Shown: positions 48,564 through 57,720 of the stretch, in pieces
How the letters are laid out: each line of letters opens with the position of its first letter
Numbering within the stretch: the stretch's first letter is position 1
From: Sva-07 sp963752815
GTDB taxonomy: Bacteria; Actinomycetota; Acidimicrobiia; Acidimicrobiales; Ilumatobacteraceae
Length of the DNA stretch: 64,000 bases
Direction: 5' to 3'
NCBI GenBank assembly: GCA_963752815.1
Contig: CAVVZI010000021.1
Coordinates: 543,779 to 607,778 of the forward strand
Translations under genes and position numbers: made by a program
Notes under the pieces: model-generated
Told to the model about the DNA's origin: nothing
The model's input: the letters and a program-made list of their open reading frames with translations, nothing else
Database searches by the model: none

Positions 48564-50874
48564 TGGTGGCACCACGCAACCAGGCCCTGTTGGCCATCGC
48601 CTTGCTCCAGCGAGGGAAGGAGCGCCGCGCGAGATGGCTGCTGCGCTGCTGGCGAGTGGCTGCCGTCGGTGACCCTCGATCGCACCTACATGATCCACAT
48701 CGCTGAGTGGTGCACGTTCCCGGTCTCCTTCGACGACAAGGGTGAGGATGCGACCGCACTCGTGTTCATGAGCGTCTTCACCGATCAGCCCGGGAACTAC
48801 GTCGCGAAGCTTCGCGCAGCAACTCGCGTCGCGCATCAACATGGCGTTCCGTTACAACGTGGATTGGGAGCCGGTGACGACGAACAAGCGGCTCATCGAC
48901 TACGTCGACGACCACAACCTGCGAGAGACAGACGACTTCTACTATTCGGCCTACCTGAATGCCTCCGTCACCGACGTGGTCCAGGCCACAAAGCTCAGAC
49001 GGGGCGCCGGGAGAAGCGGGCGTCGTTTCACTCGTGGGCCGAATCGCGGGACCGCCGTGACGTCGCAGGTTGCCTATGCCATCGCGGCGCTGCCAGCCGC
49101 CGCGGTGGCGGTCGAGCACCTTCTGGTTCAGGTGCACGGGTGCCACTGCCTGCGAGATCCGCACGGCGGTCAACGAACGGGGCTGGCAGAGGACCTCTTC
49201 AACAGCGTCTCCGGCGCCCACTTCGCCAGTGCGACCGTGATCGACTCCGTCCGGGTCGGCGCCGGCCGGCGGCCGCTGGATACCCCGTACCTCATCCTGT
49301 CGATCCAGCACGACGGCAGCGTCAAGGATCTGATCGCGCACCTCGCCGAGCCGAAGCAGCGTGAGCTACTCGAAAATGCGCTTCATTTCGCCGAAGACTT
49401 CGCCGAGGCGAAGGACGTGCGAGCGTTCCTTCAGAACCACCGCGCGAAAACTGCGCTGACTGTCACCTCCTACCCACGCCACCGCCTCGCCGTCGTCCAG
49501 AAGGCGCTCACCAAACGAGAACAAGGCGTCGGTCAACTGAGAACCACCGCCGTCCGTCAACCGGGACACACGGCGAGCTCCGGCAAGCCGGAGGAACGCT
49601 ACCTGGCGCGCACGCAAGGCAACATCCTGAAGGGCTACAGCACGGAGTACGTGCACGGCGCCTACGCGTTGATGCAAGTGCACGAGCCGGCCGCGGCGCG
49701 CGAGTGGATCGGGCAACTGGCCGACCGGATCACCACCGCCGAATCGAAGCCGACCGGGCCTACGACCCTCAATCTCGGCTTCAGCCATGCCGGCCTGGTG
49801 GCCCTCGGCGTCGGCAAGTGCCAGTTGAAGTGGTGCTCCGAGGCGTTCGAAGAAGGAATGTCGAAGCGCGCCGCCGAGCACCTCGGCGACGTCGCTTGCA
49901 GCGCACCCGATCATTGGATCCACGGTCCGACCCGCCCGGCGCAGTTAATCCTCGCTCTACGAGGACGCGACCTCACACAGCTGGACGCCGAACTGGAGGC
50001 GCTCCTCGACTCCGCGGCCCCGGGGTTCTGTCTCGTCCACATCGAGCGGGGGCGGCTCATCGTCGACTACGTGAAGGACCGTCGCAAAATACGAGAACCG
50101 TTCGGGTTCCGCGACGGCATCAGCCAACCACGCATCGCCGAACCTGGCGACAAGGGCCAACCGGATGCCATCAGGGTGGGTGAGTTCCTGCTCGGGCACG
50201 AGGACGAGGATGGCAGCTGGGGTCCGGCCTACGGGCCGGACAAGCTCTGGCGCCACGGCGCATACCTCGTCTACCGCAAGCTCCAACAGGACATCACGGC
50301 GTTCCACAAGTTCCTCGACGACCACGCGACCCCGGAGCTGCCCCGAGAGGACCTCGCTGCCAGCCTTCTCGGGCGGACGTTCGACGGAGCGGTCCCTGAG
50401 GCGCTGAAGGGGCGGAACGGGGAGCTGACCTACCGCAAAGATCCCAAGGGCGAGCTCTGCCCGATCGCTGCGCACATCCGGCGGGCGAACCCGCGCGATT
50501 CTCTCGACAAGAGGGGCACGCGGGGCCGCCGGCACCGCATGCTTCGGCGCGGCATCCCTTACCTCGACCCCGCAGACGGCGAGGTCGGCGGGCTGCTGTT
50601 CATGGCGTTCTGCGCGAACCTCGACCGGCAGTTCGAGTTTGTTCAGCGGTCATGGCTCGTCGAGGGAAACGTGTTCGGGCTCGTCGGCCAGCCGGACATT
50701 GTCGTCGGGCAGCCGGACACCCTCGTGGTGCGAGCCAACCCGAAGGTGAACACCGTGATTCCGCAACTCGTCACGACGAAGGACGGCGAGTACTTCTTCA
50801 TGCCGAGCAAGCCGGCGATCCGGGGAATCGCTGCAAACGAGTTCGCTGACGATTCCCATTCCGAATCGAGGTGA
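48563..50874 (+). CDS. DyP-type peroxidase with extra N-terminal domain (two frameshifts as sequenced)
   Basis: Heme peroxidase of about 769 aa when reconstructed. The ATG at 48563 overlaps the patatin stop (TGATG). Two single-base insertions explain the shifts: one between about 48630 and 48668, one near 48822, where removing one A gives LRAALASRINMAFRYNVDW. Residues up to about 230 form a ferredoxin-like domain of unknown role (MIHIAEWCTFPVSF, VFMSVFTDQPGNY). The C-terminal DyP domain starts near RYLARTQGNILKGY. It holds the distal motif GFRDGISQP (nt 50104), the proximal heme-binding His in HIRRANPRD (near 50472), and LLFMAFCANLDRQFEFVQ. No encapsulin gene is adjacent. Confidence 0.85.
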
Positions 50875-50931
50875 TCGACTCACGCTGACCTCACGATGAG
50901 CGCGCGTGTCCGTCGTCTTCTGGCAAGGACA

Positions 50932-50948
50932 CCGGGGACCCACCCCGG
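50932..50948 (+). promoter_or_regulatory. Stem-loop in the sigma factor leader
   Basis: CCGGGG and CCCCGG pair around ACCCA, 21 bases before the sigma factor ATG. It could terminate the peroxidase transcript or influence translation. No T-run. Confidence 0.3.
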
Positions 50949-50969
50949 GATCCCACCCAGGAGATTGCG

Positions 50970-51620
50970 ATGCTCGCCCACCCCGCGCCGTCCACGTCGG
51001 CCCCCTCCCGCCGCCCACGTCCCTTCCGCCTGCTCACCAACGCCGACGTCGAGCACAGTGACGCCGACCTCGTCGAGGCCTGCCGTCGGGAGGACGAACA
51101 CGCCTGGGGCCTACTCGTGGAGCGGCATTCGCCGCGGCTGCGGTGGATCGCCCGTCAGCAGGGACTCGACACCGCCGCCGCCGAGGACGCCGTCCAGCTC
51201 GGCTGGACCGACCTCTTCACGTCCCTTGACCGCATCGAACAGCCGGCCGCGGTCGGTGGGTGGCTGGCCACAGCGGTGCGACGTCACGCCATTCGCATCT
51301 CCAAGCTGCAGCGCCGTTGGCCTGCATCCGAGCCGGCGCCGATCACCGAGTCAACCGTCGACGAGCGTCTGATCGCCGACGAGCAAGCGGCCGCCGTTCG
51401 ACGCGCTGTCGCCCGCCTCTCGCCGGCGGCCCGCGAGCTGCTCGGCCTACTCTTCTCGACGGAGGAGCTCTCCTACGCCGAGATCTCGACGCGCATCGGT
51501 CGCAGCAGCGGCAGCATCGGACCGACCCGCGGCCGTTGTCTCGAGCGCCTGCGCCATCTGCTGAATGAAGAAGTGGGGAGCGCACCGGCCGGCTGGAGAA
51601 CGCCGCCTGATGCGGCGTGA
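50970..51620 (+). CDS. RNA polymerase ECF-type sigma factor
   Basis: A 216-aa sigma-70 family protein with regions 2 and 4 only. Region 2 covers DADLVEACRREDEHAWGLLV and LRWIARQQGLDTAAAEDAVQ. Region 4 is near ARLSPAARELLGLLFST and LSYAEISTRIGRSSGSIG. An Ala/Pro/Arg-rich tail precedes region 2. AGGAG lies before ATG 50970. No anti-sigma gene is next to it. It follows the SARP-patatin-peroxidase operon by 95 bp and may belong to the same regulatory circuit, which is inference. Confidence 0.9.
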   Translation: MLAHPAPSTSAPSRRPRPFRLLTNADVEHSDADLVEACRREDEHAWGLLVERHSPRLRWIARQQGLDTAAAEDAVQLGWTDLFTSLDRIEQPAAVGGWLATAVRRHAIRISKLQRRWPASEPAPITESTVDERLIADEQAAAVRRAVARLSPAARELLGLLFSTEELSYAEISTRIGRSSGSIGPTRGRCLERLRHLLNEEVGSAPAGWRTPPDAA

Positions 51621-51701
51621 CGCTCGGCCTGCTCCGTGTTCGGCGCAGGGCGAAAGGAGTGATCCAGCCGTGTTCAGATGATGCCGGCTTTGACGGCGTA
51701 G

Positions 51702-52720
51702 GCGACGGCGTTACCTCACGTTAGAAGCCAGCACCCGAACGCGGCGTTGACGCCGTTGGGTCGCCGCAAGATGGTTGCGTGTGTGCTCAATCGTGGTTGG
51801 ACGATCGAAGCCACCGCGGAGCGGTTCCAAGTCGACGCAAAGACGGTACGTAAGTGGCGGGACCGGTTCGTCACCGAAGGTGCCGACGGTCTGCTGCACC
51901 TGTCTTCGCGACCACACGTCTCACCGAACGCGACACCCGAGTCGCGCCGCCAACGCATCATCGAGCTGCGCACCCAGGCGCCGTTGCGGTGCCGCCCACA
52001 TCGGTCACGGAGGTCGGCCGGGTCGCCTCCACGGTGCAGAAGATCCTGACGCCATGAAGGGAGGGTCGGCTCGACTCGGGTGACCGCGCCATCGCCACAC
52101 CGGTGATCCGTTGTCAGCGTGATCGGCCCGGTGAGCGGGTGCATGTCGATGTGAAGAAGCTCGCCGGCATCCCCGACGGCGGTAGCTGGCGGATCCACGG
52201 TCGAGGCCAAGCACCAGCATCGAAACGCTCCTCCACCGGCTGCCGATACCTGCACTCCGCGCTCGATGACCGACCCGACTCGTCTACTGCGAGATCCACA
52301 TCAACGAACAAGCCGTCACCGCCGTGGCCTATGGTCCCGAGCCACACCTGGTTCCAGGGCCATGGCATCACCGTCGAACGTGTCCTGTCCGACAACGGCT
52401 CGTGCTATCGATCACGGCTCTGGCGAACCACCCTCGCCGACACCGGGATCACACCGAAGTTCATCCGACCATTCCGGCCCCAGACCAACGGCAAGATCGA
52501 GCGCTACTACCGCATCCTGCTCGAGGAATGGGCCTACAACCGCGACTGGAACACCGACACCGAACGCACCGCTCACCACGAGCATTTCGTCCACTTCTAC
52601 AATCACCACCGAGCACACGGCGCACTCGGATGGCCAACACCGATGTCAACGCTCTGGGACAACGTCCCCGGTCAACGCAACGAGTTGCCCTCCGCCGGTT
52701 CCAGATCGCGCACGAGCTAG
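51702..52720 (+). pseudogene. IS481 family transposase, decayed by several frameshifts
   Basis: Remnant of a DDE integrase-type transposase. Readable blocks in order are LTPLGRRKMVACVLNRGW and KTVRKWRDRF (helix-turn-helix), GRVASTVQKIL (another frame), VIRCQRDRPGERVHVDVKKL, YLHSALDD, RLVYCEIHINEQAVTAVAY (another frame), VERVLSDNGSCYRS, IRPFRPQTNGKIERY and LLEEWAY. At least three insertions or deletions separate these blocks, so it is dead. Terminal inverted repeats were not found. It bounds the accessory region on the right. Confidence 0.85.
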
Positions 52721-52725
52721 ACGCG

Positions 52726-52774
52726 CGCCGCGCCGTCTCGATCCACACGGATCGCAGACGGCGCGGCGTTTTTT
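52726..52774 (+). terminator. Rho-independent terminator
   Basis: A 13-bp GC-rich stem (52726-52738 with 52756-52768) extended by CGATCC/GGATCG, with a 4-nt loop, is followed directly by TTTTTT. It is the best terminator in the window and stops transcription leaving the IS481 remnant. Confidence 0.9.
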
Positions 52775-52852
52775 GTATTTCGAGGGCGGTAGCGCCGCCC
52801 TTCCCGGTGAATGACCCGCCCTTGACGGGTCCCCACCGGAAGGCGGGCAGCT
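52775..52852 (+). promoter_or_regulatory. Structured leader, copy A, of a secreted lipoprotein gene
   Basis: Stem GGGCGG/CCGCCC (52784-52800) is followed by nested stems CCGGTG/CACCGG and GACCCG/CGGGTC (52804-52839). The ribosome binding region AAGGCGGG can alternatively pair with CCCGCCCTT. Order and sequence of GTATT, first stem, GTGAA, CCGCCCTTG, TCCCC and GAAGG are shared with the leader of the NlpC/P60 gene at 62602-62672. I cannot match it to a known riboswitch class. Confidence 0.4.
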
Positions 52853-54340
52853 ATGCCTCGATTCTCGATAGCTCGACACCGCGCGGCCCCAGGTCTGGCC
52901 GTGCTGGCGATGCTGGTCCCGTTCGGATCCGGCTGCGGGCAGGTACCGACCGCGTCACTCCCACCAGCAGCCGTGCCCGCTCCCGTCGTCACCGCCGCCC
53001 CCGTCGTCCCGTCGTCGCCGCCGCTCCCGTCGTCGTCGCCGCCCCCGTCGTCGCCGCCGCTCCTCGTCGCCCCTCCCGTCGTCGCCGCTCCCGTCGCCGT
53101 CGCCCCCGTCGTCGCCGCCGCCCCCGTCGTCACCGCCGCCCCCGTCGCCGTCGCCGCCGCCGCCGTCACCGCCGCCGACGTCGACGCCGCAGCCGACGTC
53201 GTCGTCGCCGACGACCCGTCGGTACTGGCTGAACTTTCGAACGGACTGCCGACGGTCGGTGGAGGCGCACAGGCAACCGCCCGTGCGCAGCGCGCACTCA
53301 CACCAGCCCCGTCGACGGACCCACTGGCGTTCGTGGCGGCCCCTGATGTCGGCGACCACTGCGCTGCTGGTACCGATGCGGCGTCACTCGATGCCTTCTT
53401 CAGCAGCGCGCACGGACCGTATGGGGGCGCCGACTACCAGCGCGCCACCCGGTTGGCCGACGGGCGTGTGCTGTGGACGTTCCAGGATTTCATGTACGCG
53501 GGCACGTTGGTGCACAACGCGGCGATGGTCCAGTCGGGACGTTGTTTCACGATCCTCAACGACGGCAGCCGCTCATGGCAGTTCGCCGCAGACACTGCGT
53601 CGTTTCGCCATTGGTTCTGGCCGCTCGCGGGTGCGACCTCGGCCGACGGGAGCGTGGTGCGAGTGTTCTTCGCCGAGATGGTCGAGCGTTCGACGCACTA
53701 CCTCGGCAAAACCGAACCCGTCGCAACATGGCTCGTCACGCTCCGATCGGACACGCTCGAACCCGTCGCCGTGGAGCTCGCGCCCGACCCGAGCGCCGAG
53801 TTGTACGGATGGTCAGTGACGAGCGATCGATCGCACACCTACCTCTACGGTCACTGCTACCGGCAGTTCGGCTGGAGCGCCTTCGGCCACGACCCATGCG
53901 CCGAAAATGTGCGAGTCGCTCGGGTGCCCTTGGGCGAACTCTCCACCGTGCCCGAGTACTGGAACGGTGTCGCCTGGAACTCGGATCGCTCCACGGCCGC
54001 GCCTGTCATCGACGCGGCAACCACAGGCGCTGGCGTGAATCCGGCCCAGGTGATGTGGGACGGAACGTCGTTCCTTGCGATCGTCAAGGAAGGGGACTGG
54101 TGGGGCACCGACATCGTGGTCGCATCATCTGCGGCGCCCACGGGCCCGTTCGAGGTGCGGACACGTATCCCGCAGCCGCTGCGATGCGAACCCGCCATCT
54201 GTAACACCTACTTCGCCTCCTGGCTTCCATGGCGTGAGTCGCCCACGACGCTCACGTGGAGCCTGTCCAACAACCGTTGGGACGGCGCGTTCTCCGACGT
54301 GTACCGCCCGACCTTCCACGCCGTACCGGCACCTGAGTGA
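52853..54340 (+). CDS. Secreted lipoprotein with Pro/Ala/Val linker and DUF4185-like propeller domain
   Basis: A 495-aa exported protein. Signal peptide and lipobox-like FGSGC at residues 24-28, then about 90 residues of Pro, Ala, Val and Ser encoded by imperfect GCCCCCGTCGTC repeats (52970-53215), which would span the cell wall. The globular part (about 165-495) has ATRLADGRVLWTFQDFMYAG near its start and further strands typical of five-bladed propellers such as DUF4185. No enzyme motif is certain. It stands behind a strong terminator and a structured leader, so its expression may be controlled in the leader. Confidence 0.65.
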   Translation: MPRFSIARHRAAPGLAVLAMLVPFGSGCGQVPTASLPPAAVPAPVVTAAPVVPSSPPLPSSSPPPSSPPLLVAPPVVAAPVAVAPVVAAAPVVTAAPVAVAAAAVTAADVDAAADVVVADDPSVLAELSNGLPTVGGGAQATARAQRALTPAPSTDPLAFVAAPDVGDHCAAGTDAASLDAFFSSAHGPYGGADYQRATRLADGRVLWTFQDFMYAGTLVHNAAMVQSGRCFTILNDGSRSWQFAADTASFRHWFWPLAGATSADGSVVRVFFAEMVERSTHYLGKTEPVATWLVTLRSDTLEPVAVELAPDPSAELYGWSVTSDRSHTYLYGHCYRQFGWSAFGHDPCAENVRVARVPLGELSTVPEYWNGVAWNSDRSTAAPVIDAATTGAGVNPAQVMWDGTSFLAIVKEGDWWGTDIVVASSAAPTGPFEVRTRIPQPLRCEPAICNTYFASWLPWRESPTTLTWSLSNNRWDGAFSDVYRPTFHAVPAPE

Positions 54341-54493
54341 CCCCCGGTGACGCACTCTGCAAGAACGGCGCCGAACTCCGCCTTTGTGGCGGCGTCGTCG
54401 AATCCCGTTGAGCAGCAAGGACCAATCACGCCAGAGGCCTCCGCGGAACGTAGTCCACCTCGTGCATCGCACGATCGAAATGAGGAGAAGTCC

Positions 54494-54814
54494 ATGAGGA
54501 TGTCGAGAATGACCGTCCCCCTTGCGGCGGCCGCTATGGCCATCGGCGTGCTGGCGTTGAGTCCCGCGATGGCGAGTACGCCCCCGGCGGCTTCAGGGTT
54601 GTGCGCGGCCGGCGTCGGCGTCGGCGGCGGGCTGCACGGAACCGTCGTCGAGCAGTGCGATGCCAGTCACAGAGAAGCGTTCACCCCGATGGCCGACATC
54701 AGCCGGATCGAGTCGCCGCGACCCGCAGCCTTCGAGGCCTTGATGGTGGCGATCAGCTCTCTTTTCGCCCACCGCATTCTGGTGCACAACGCACTCATAT
54801 CGATGATCCCATAA
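54494..54814 (+). CDS. Small secreted protein of unknown function
   Basis: A 106-aa protein with a clear signal peptide (MSRMTVPLAAAAMAIGVLAL, cleavage probable after AMA). The mature part has two Cys that could form a disulfide and ends in a hydrophobic His-containing stretch. The strong site GAGGAGAAG precedes ATG 54494. No homologous family is recognised, and the last 25 residues could be altered by an undetected frameshift. Confidence 0.55.
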   Translation: MRMSRMTVPLAAAAMAIGVLALSPAMASTPPAASGLCAAGVGVGGGLHGTVVEQCDASHREAFTPMADISRIESPRPAAFEALMVAISSLFAHRILVHNALISMIP

Positions 54815-54931
54815 CGCAGAAGGATCCGGCAGACCGCGGCGTGTCCGATCACGAGGACCGGCATCGATCGCAAATGTCACCAAACGCTCACTAGCCACCC
54901 CTTCAAGTGACGCCGACAAAGGAGCCGAGAC

Positions 54932-55237
54932 ATGCAGAACAACCAAATGGAAAACGAGTGGACGCCACCGATCGGAGCGAGGTACCTCGCTCCCAGCGGA
55001 CGAACCTGGACCGTTCGATCGATCACCCCGCGGGGCAGCCGAGCGGTCATCACCTACGACGCGCCCGACGGAGAGCACGGTGCCGTCGTCGACTTCACCG
55101 CCATCTCCAAAATGATCGCTCTCGACACGGCCCCGGCTGGCCGACTTGCCCGCCGCACGCCTCGACGACCGGTCAAGTTGCCCCGACCACGGCCAGCAAC
55201 GACATCCGCGCGGACTCTCCAACGCGGCAACGCATAG
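54932..55237 (+). CDS. Small hypothetical protein, 101 aa
   Basis: AAAGGAG lies eight bases before the ATG. Residues 10-65 look like a small beta-rich domain (IGARYLAPSGRTWTVRSI, then RAVITYDAPDG). The last 30 residues are Arg/Pro-rich and basic, as in nucleic-acid-binding tails. Not recognised. The 120 bp after it hold no clear gene. Confidence 0.5.
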   Translation: MQNNQMENEWTPPIGARYLAPSGRTWTVRSITPRGSRAVITYDAPDGEHGAVVDFTAISKMIALDTAPAGRLARRTPRRPVKLPRPRPATTSARTLQRGNA

Positions 55238-55358
55238 TTCAAGAATGCCCGGATGCAGTGCTCGGAAATCACGCGGCCATGCCGATGATCCGTCCGCCGA
55301 GAAGTAGCGCCGAGCGAGCAGTTACGTACGGGATCGATCAGGTCTCGGGGTCGCTTCG

Positions 55359-56531
55359 TTAGTCGCCACCAGACGCCTCCGAGGTGAACGTCACGAAGAC
55401 CGACTGGGAGTTGGCGAGACCGCCCATCAGGCGCGGGAAACCCCCCGATGGCTCGGGGTAGCCGATCTCCCACAGCACCGACCCGTCATCGGTGGCCAGC
55501 ACCTGCAGGCTGTACCACATCGCCAGCAGTCGTTCGCCCGACACGTGCCACGGTCCGGGCCCCGTGAATGTCGTCTCGCGTCGCCAGCGCACGTCACCCG
55601 TTGCCACCTCGTATCCCACCAAGGCGGGCGGCTTCGGGGACCCATCGCCCAAAAAAGTCTCCATAGCGAACACGGCGCCGTCACCCACAGCCCACACGTC
55701 GTCATAGACGAGGTGGCCGGGCTGTGTCCATAACGTTTCGCTCGTGGCCGCGTCGACGCCAACCATCGGGTCATCCTGACCACCGGTCAACTGCACCCCA
55801 TCGATCACCGGCGGCGTCTCCACCGGCCGGTCTGCGTCCGCAGGCACCTCACTGACGAAGCGCGTCTCGTCACCCCGCCACAACTCCTTGCCGCTTGCAG
55901 CGTCGAAGGCCCGATACTCCGGTTGACCTCCGACGACCCACAGCGTGTCCTCCGAGGCAGCGGCTGGAAGGAACAGCCCCCCTTCCGGAGTGCATGCGGC
56001 CCACTGGAAGTTGCCCGTCTCCAGCTCATAGGCCGCCGCCACAGGCGAGGCTTCCTGAGGGCACATCTCCGCCGGGACAGGACCCGGCACATCCGTCGAC
56101 GTATGGCACTGCGCCGCGATGTAGTTGTTGAGGTTCCTCGACGCGGTGTCGAATTCGTCGGGGGGCGGAGCCTGCGTCGGGGCCTCACCGGCGGGATCGT
56201 TCACCATCTTCGAGAAGTCGTACTCCGCCTCGGCGAGGGCGCTGATGCGGTCCCCGATGACCTTGGTAACGGTGTCCACTTCAGCGTTGATCTCGGACGG
56301 AGCGGCGCTCTGCAGCCCGTCCAGGTCATGCTGTAGCTGCGTGAACGTGGCCTCCACCTCGGCTGGGCTCGCTATCGCGTAGGCCGCGGCGCTGCTCGCC
56401 GCTTCGTAGCTCGTGGCGGCGTCGCAGAAGCTCGCTGAGCTGTCGCTCGCATCATTGCCGCACGCTCCGAGCGCGAGCGCCCCCGTCAGCGCGATGGTCA
56501 CCAGAAGACGCTTCGGCGTTCGCATCAACAT
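55359..56531 (-). CDS. PQQ-like beta-propeller lipoprotein
   Basis: A 390-aa predicted lipoprotein. The signal peptide ends in the lipobox ALALGACG. A helical region (about 30-120) is followed by propeller blades with PQQ/WD-like repeats: AYELETGNFQWAA, FDAASGKELWRGDE, VDAATSETLWTQ, YEVATGDVRWRRE. Such proteins act as scaffolds outside the membrane or as quinoprotein-like sensors. No PQQ-binding residues can be assigned. GGGGAGG is placed well for ATG 56531, and a second ATG is two codons later. Confidence 0.72.
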   Translation of the reverse strand: MLMRTPKRLLVTIALTGALALGACGNDASDSSASFCDAATSYEAASSAAAYAIASPAEVEATFTQLQHDLDGLQSAAPSEINAEVDTVTKVIGDRISALAEAEYDFSKMVNDPAGEAPTQAPPPDEFDTASRNLNNYIAAQCHTSTDVPGPVPAEMCPQEASPVAAAYELETGNFQWAACTPEGGLFLPAAASEDTLWVVGGQPEYRAFDAASGKELWRGDETRFVSEVPADADRPVETPPVIDGVQLTGGQDDPMVGVDAATSETLWTQPGHLVYDDVWAVGDGAVFAMETFLGDGSPKPPALVGYEVATGDVRWRRETTFTGPGPWHVSGERLLAMWYSLQVLATDDGSVLWEIGYPEPSGGFPRLMGGLANSQSVFVTFTSEASGGD

Positions 56532-56626
56532 GACGGTCCTCCCCGTGGTTTCTGCGGATGCGTGGATGATCCACTGCTTGGTGAGGGTCTGCGGCCGGCC
56601 GATCGACACGTAGTCGCCACGTTCGA

Positions 56627-56776
56627 CTACGCGGGGCGAGCCATCGAGGTCGCTTGCTCGTCACTCAGTTCCATATCGTGGACCTCGTGGGCGTGTGTCT
56701 GGGCTTGATCGATGACCTCGCGCAGGTCGGCACCTCTCAGAACGGTGCCGCACGGGCACTCGATGACTTGCTCCAT
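56627..56776 (-). CDS. DUF1059-like small protein, 49 aa
   Basis: A very short protein beginning MEQVIECPCGTVLRG and followed by an HAHEVHDMEL segment. The Cys-Cys...His-His pattern fits small DUF1059-type proteins and could bind zinc. AGGAGAGG precedes the ATG. It diverges from the SARP gene at 56843 with 66 bp between them and may be controlled by it. Confidence 0.6.
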   Translation of the reverse strand: MEQVIECPCGTVLRGADLREVIDQAQTHAHEVHDMELSDEQATSMARPA

Positions 56777-56842
56777 GAACCTCTCCTTCTGTCGGATTTG
56801 CGCGACCGTACGCCCTCGCGATGGCGAAAAGGTTGGTGATCG

Positions 56843-57601
56843 ATGGTCTTGCGGATGCACGTGTGTGGACGAATCACCATCGTTGGCGACCGAGGTTCGG
56901 TTGACGAGCATGACCTGCCCGGTCGACAGGGCCGGCTCGCGTTGGCCCGACTGTGCCTGGAGCAAGGGCGACCCGTTTCTTCCGAGCGCCTGACGGATTG
57001 TCTGTGGGGCGATGTACCACCGAGGGACGCTGCCGGGGCCTTGGCATCGGTCGTGAGCAAGTTGCGCGCAAGCCTGCGGCGCGTCGAAGAGAACGAGGGT
57101 GCGTCCATCCTCGCTGGGGCTGGCACGTATGAGCTTCGGCTGCCTGCCGACAGCAGCGTTGACCTCCAGGACGCTCGCAACTCAATCGATCGCGCGGAAG
57201 GCGCTCGTCGTCGTGACGACGTACGCGCCGCCTGGGCGAGTGCGACAGTTGCTGTGTCCATCGGACGTCGCGGCTTCCTGCCCAGCGAGCATGGGCTGTG
57301 GGCGCGAACCGTGGCCGCTGAGGTCGAACGGCTGACGCTTCGCGGCTACGACTGCCTCACCTGGGTGTGGACGGTCCGAGGCGACGGGGTGATGGCAACG
57401 GCCATGGCTCAACAAGCGATTGTTCTTGCTCCCCTCCATGAACCTGCCTGGCGGGCCCTCATGATCGCCCAGGCCGAATTCGGAAGCCGAGCCGATGCCC
57501 TTCGAACGTACCGACGATGCCGAGACACGCTGAGCACCGAACTCGGCGTCTCGCCCGATCCGGCCACGGTTCGGCTCTACGAACGCCTCCTATCACAATG
57601 A
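56843..57601 (+). CDS. SARP-type transcriptional regulator (BTAD)
   Basis: A 252-aa pathway-type activator with a winged helix (QGRLALARLCLEQGRPV, AAGALASVVSKLRASLRR) and a bacterial transcriptional activation domain to the end (EPAWRALMIAQAEFGSRADA, then LSTELGVSPDPATVRLYE). It lacks the ATPase and TPR parts of the larger regulator at 44380. SARPs usually activate the gene cluster in which they sit. Its TGA overlaps the ATG of a 40-codon frame (ATGA), which overlaps the GNAT gene in the same way. Thus it leads a four-gene coupled operon. Confidence 0.88.
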   Translation: MVLRMHVCGRITIVGDRGSVDEHDLPGRQGRLALARLCLEQGRPVSSERLTDCLWGDVPPRDAAGALASVVSKLRASLRRVEENEGASILAGAGTYELRLPADSSVDLQDARNSIDRAEGARRRDDVRAAWASATVAVSIGRRGFLPSEHGLWARTVAAEVERLTLRGYDCLTWVWTVRGDGVMATAMAQQAIVLAPLHEPAWRALMIAQAEFGSRADALRTYRRCRDTLSTELGVSPDPATVRLYERLLSQ

Positions 57602-57720
57602 GTGAAGCGGGTCATCCGCAGTCCTCACCCGGCGACGACTCGTTCACCACCACGGTCGACCTCGTGATCGACGCAATCGCCACCCACTCCACAACTCAAG
57701 AAACCAGGACCCCGAAATGA
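57598..57720 (+). CDS. 40-aa microprotein coupled between SARP and GNAT genes
   Basis: Short frame from ATG 57598 to TGA 57720. It shares ATGA overlaps at both ends, with the SARP stop upstream and the GNAT start downstream, which strongly suggests it is translated. The product is Ser/Thr/Asp-rich with a short hydrophobic middle (TTVDLVIDAIA) and has no Cys and no signal peptide. It could be a modified-peptide precursor, a GNAT substrate or a regulator of the operon. Family unknown. Confidence 0.55.
   Translation: MSEAGHPQSSPGDDSFTTTVDLVIDAIATHSTTQETRTPK

Noticed and set aside
48563..50874. Encapsulin cargo role for the DyP peroxidase
   Set aside because: No encapsulin shell gene is adjacent and no clear cargo-loading tail is seen; the C-terminus is ordinary.
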